Positions 63,802-64,000 of a DNA stretch of 64,000 nt are shown one piece after another. The notes under the pieces were generated by a model. That model saw only the letters and a list, made by a program, of their open reading frames with translations. It searched no databases and was not told the DNA's origin. Source of the stretch: Coraliomargarita sinensis (GTDB lineage: Bacteria > Verrucomicrobiota > Verrucomicrobiia > Opitutales > Coraliomargaritaceae); the NCBI RefSeq assembly GCF_003185655.1, contig NZ_QHJQ01000001.1:248001-312000 (forward strand), read 5' to 3'. Each line of letters begins with the position of its first letter. Within the stretch, counting starts at the first letter, position 1. Position numbers and translations under genes: made by a program.

Positions 63802-64000
63802 GGCCGGTGACTGAAGCTTAGGGGCCGGCTGTTCGGGTGGGACGCAACAACGTTCATACTTGCGCCATCAGGAACGGAATTACCGAGAGCTTCTGCTGTT
63901 GTCGGGAGTCTTTTGCCATCCAAGTGAAAGAAACAATAGCCTAGATCGGTTAGGAGGCGATGGATGTTCGGGAAGCTTTTAGTGGCTCCCGTCTGGTGGT
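63792..64000 (-). CDS. FkbM-type methyltransferase C-terminus, partial
   Basis: Open frame from the right edge, 68 residues visible ending in NVVASHPNSRPLSFSHRPCF. The stretch FPNIHRLLTDLGYCFFHLDG and then NVVASH has the C-terminal pattern of FkbM-family SAM-dependent methyltransferases, which modify sugars and are frequent in surface-polysaccharide loci. The assignment rests on this short tail only. Its stop overlaps the ATG of GT-C-like protein 3, so the two are probably cotranscribed. Confidence 0.45.
   Translation of the reverse strand, partial: HQTGATKSFPNIHRLLTDLGYCFFHLDGKRLPTTAEALGNSVPDGASMNVVASHPNSRPLSFSHRPCF

Noticed and set aside
63975..63995. AGTGGCTCCCG near the right edge as another REP arm
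   Set aside because: It lacks the GTAG head and lies inside the FkbM-like coding frame.

Overview
The window looks like a chromosomal segment of a member of the Verrucomicrobiota, most likely a marine Opitutia/Puniceicoccales type. This is inferred from gene content and style: a secreted SHD1-like protein, a long-form PurM, two GxxExxY genes, a sucrose synthase/amylosucrase module, a TtpC-type Ton operon with DUF3450, many prepilin/GT-C style proteins and short palindromic intergenic repeats. Coding density is high and the DNA is fairly GC-rich, so long antisense shadow frames are common. I saw no rRNA, tRNA, CRISPR array, prophage or insertion sequence.

Layout. 1-2383 (minus): 3'-incomplete pyruvate kinase preceded by an MBL-fold hydrolase, then a GxxExxY protein flanked by inverted repeats. 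2766-10929: folE2, then rodZ-like/prmA (minus), a zinc alcohol dehydrogenase (plus), and purN, dnaJ, grpE, a family 2 glycosyltransferase and a SOUL protein (minus). 11021-18590 (mostly plus): DsbD-like reductase, obgE, two secreted proteins, a site-2-protease-like membrane protein (minus), and an acyl-AMP ligase converging on recD2. 20977-29587: a secreted discoidin-like protein diverges from a four-gene exopolysaccharide operon (outer-membrane barrel, SLBB export protein, Wzc-type tyrosine kinase, Wzy-type ligase/polymerase with TPR tail). 29649-31332: Met/His-rich outer-membrane protein and a small Cys-containing membrane protein. 31287-36328: sucrose module (amylosucrase, sucrose-phosphate synthase, divergent sucrose-phosphate phosphatase). 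36540-38333: a toxin-antitoxin-like locus with an unusual three-domain antitoxin, a possibly interrupted toxin and a double operator. 38341-43088 (minus): D-lactate dehydrogenase, purM, a frameshifted GxxExxY gene, plsC, cmk. 43195-52320 (plus): TonB-dependent receptor, SDR, then a probable Fur-controlled Ton operon (DUF3450, TtpC-like ExbB, ExbB, ExbD, TonB, TPR). 52317-54604 (minus): aroA, tyrA. 54735-64000: a TPR/FGE-like membrane protein, a 43-residue membrane peptide, a PIN-TRAM protein, a type IV pilin-like protein, then three paralogous GT-C-like membrane proteins and the end of a probable FkbM methyltransferase.

The most unusual signals are not genes. Several families of inverted-pair palindromes with a GTAG head (REP/REPIN-like) sit at gene ends. 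They occur at successive junctions of the Ton operon, where one further palindrome family lies in frame inside the start of the first exbB-like gene. A second signal is a short AT-rich motif repeated with about 10-bp phasing in six intergenic places. A third is a run of three contiguous perfect hairpins before the SDR gene. The toxin-antitoxin locus and the pilin/GT-C cluster are the best candidates for poorly described protein systems.
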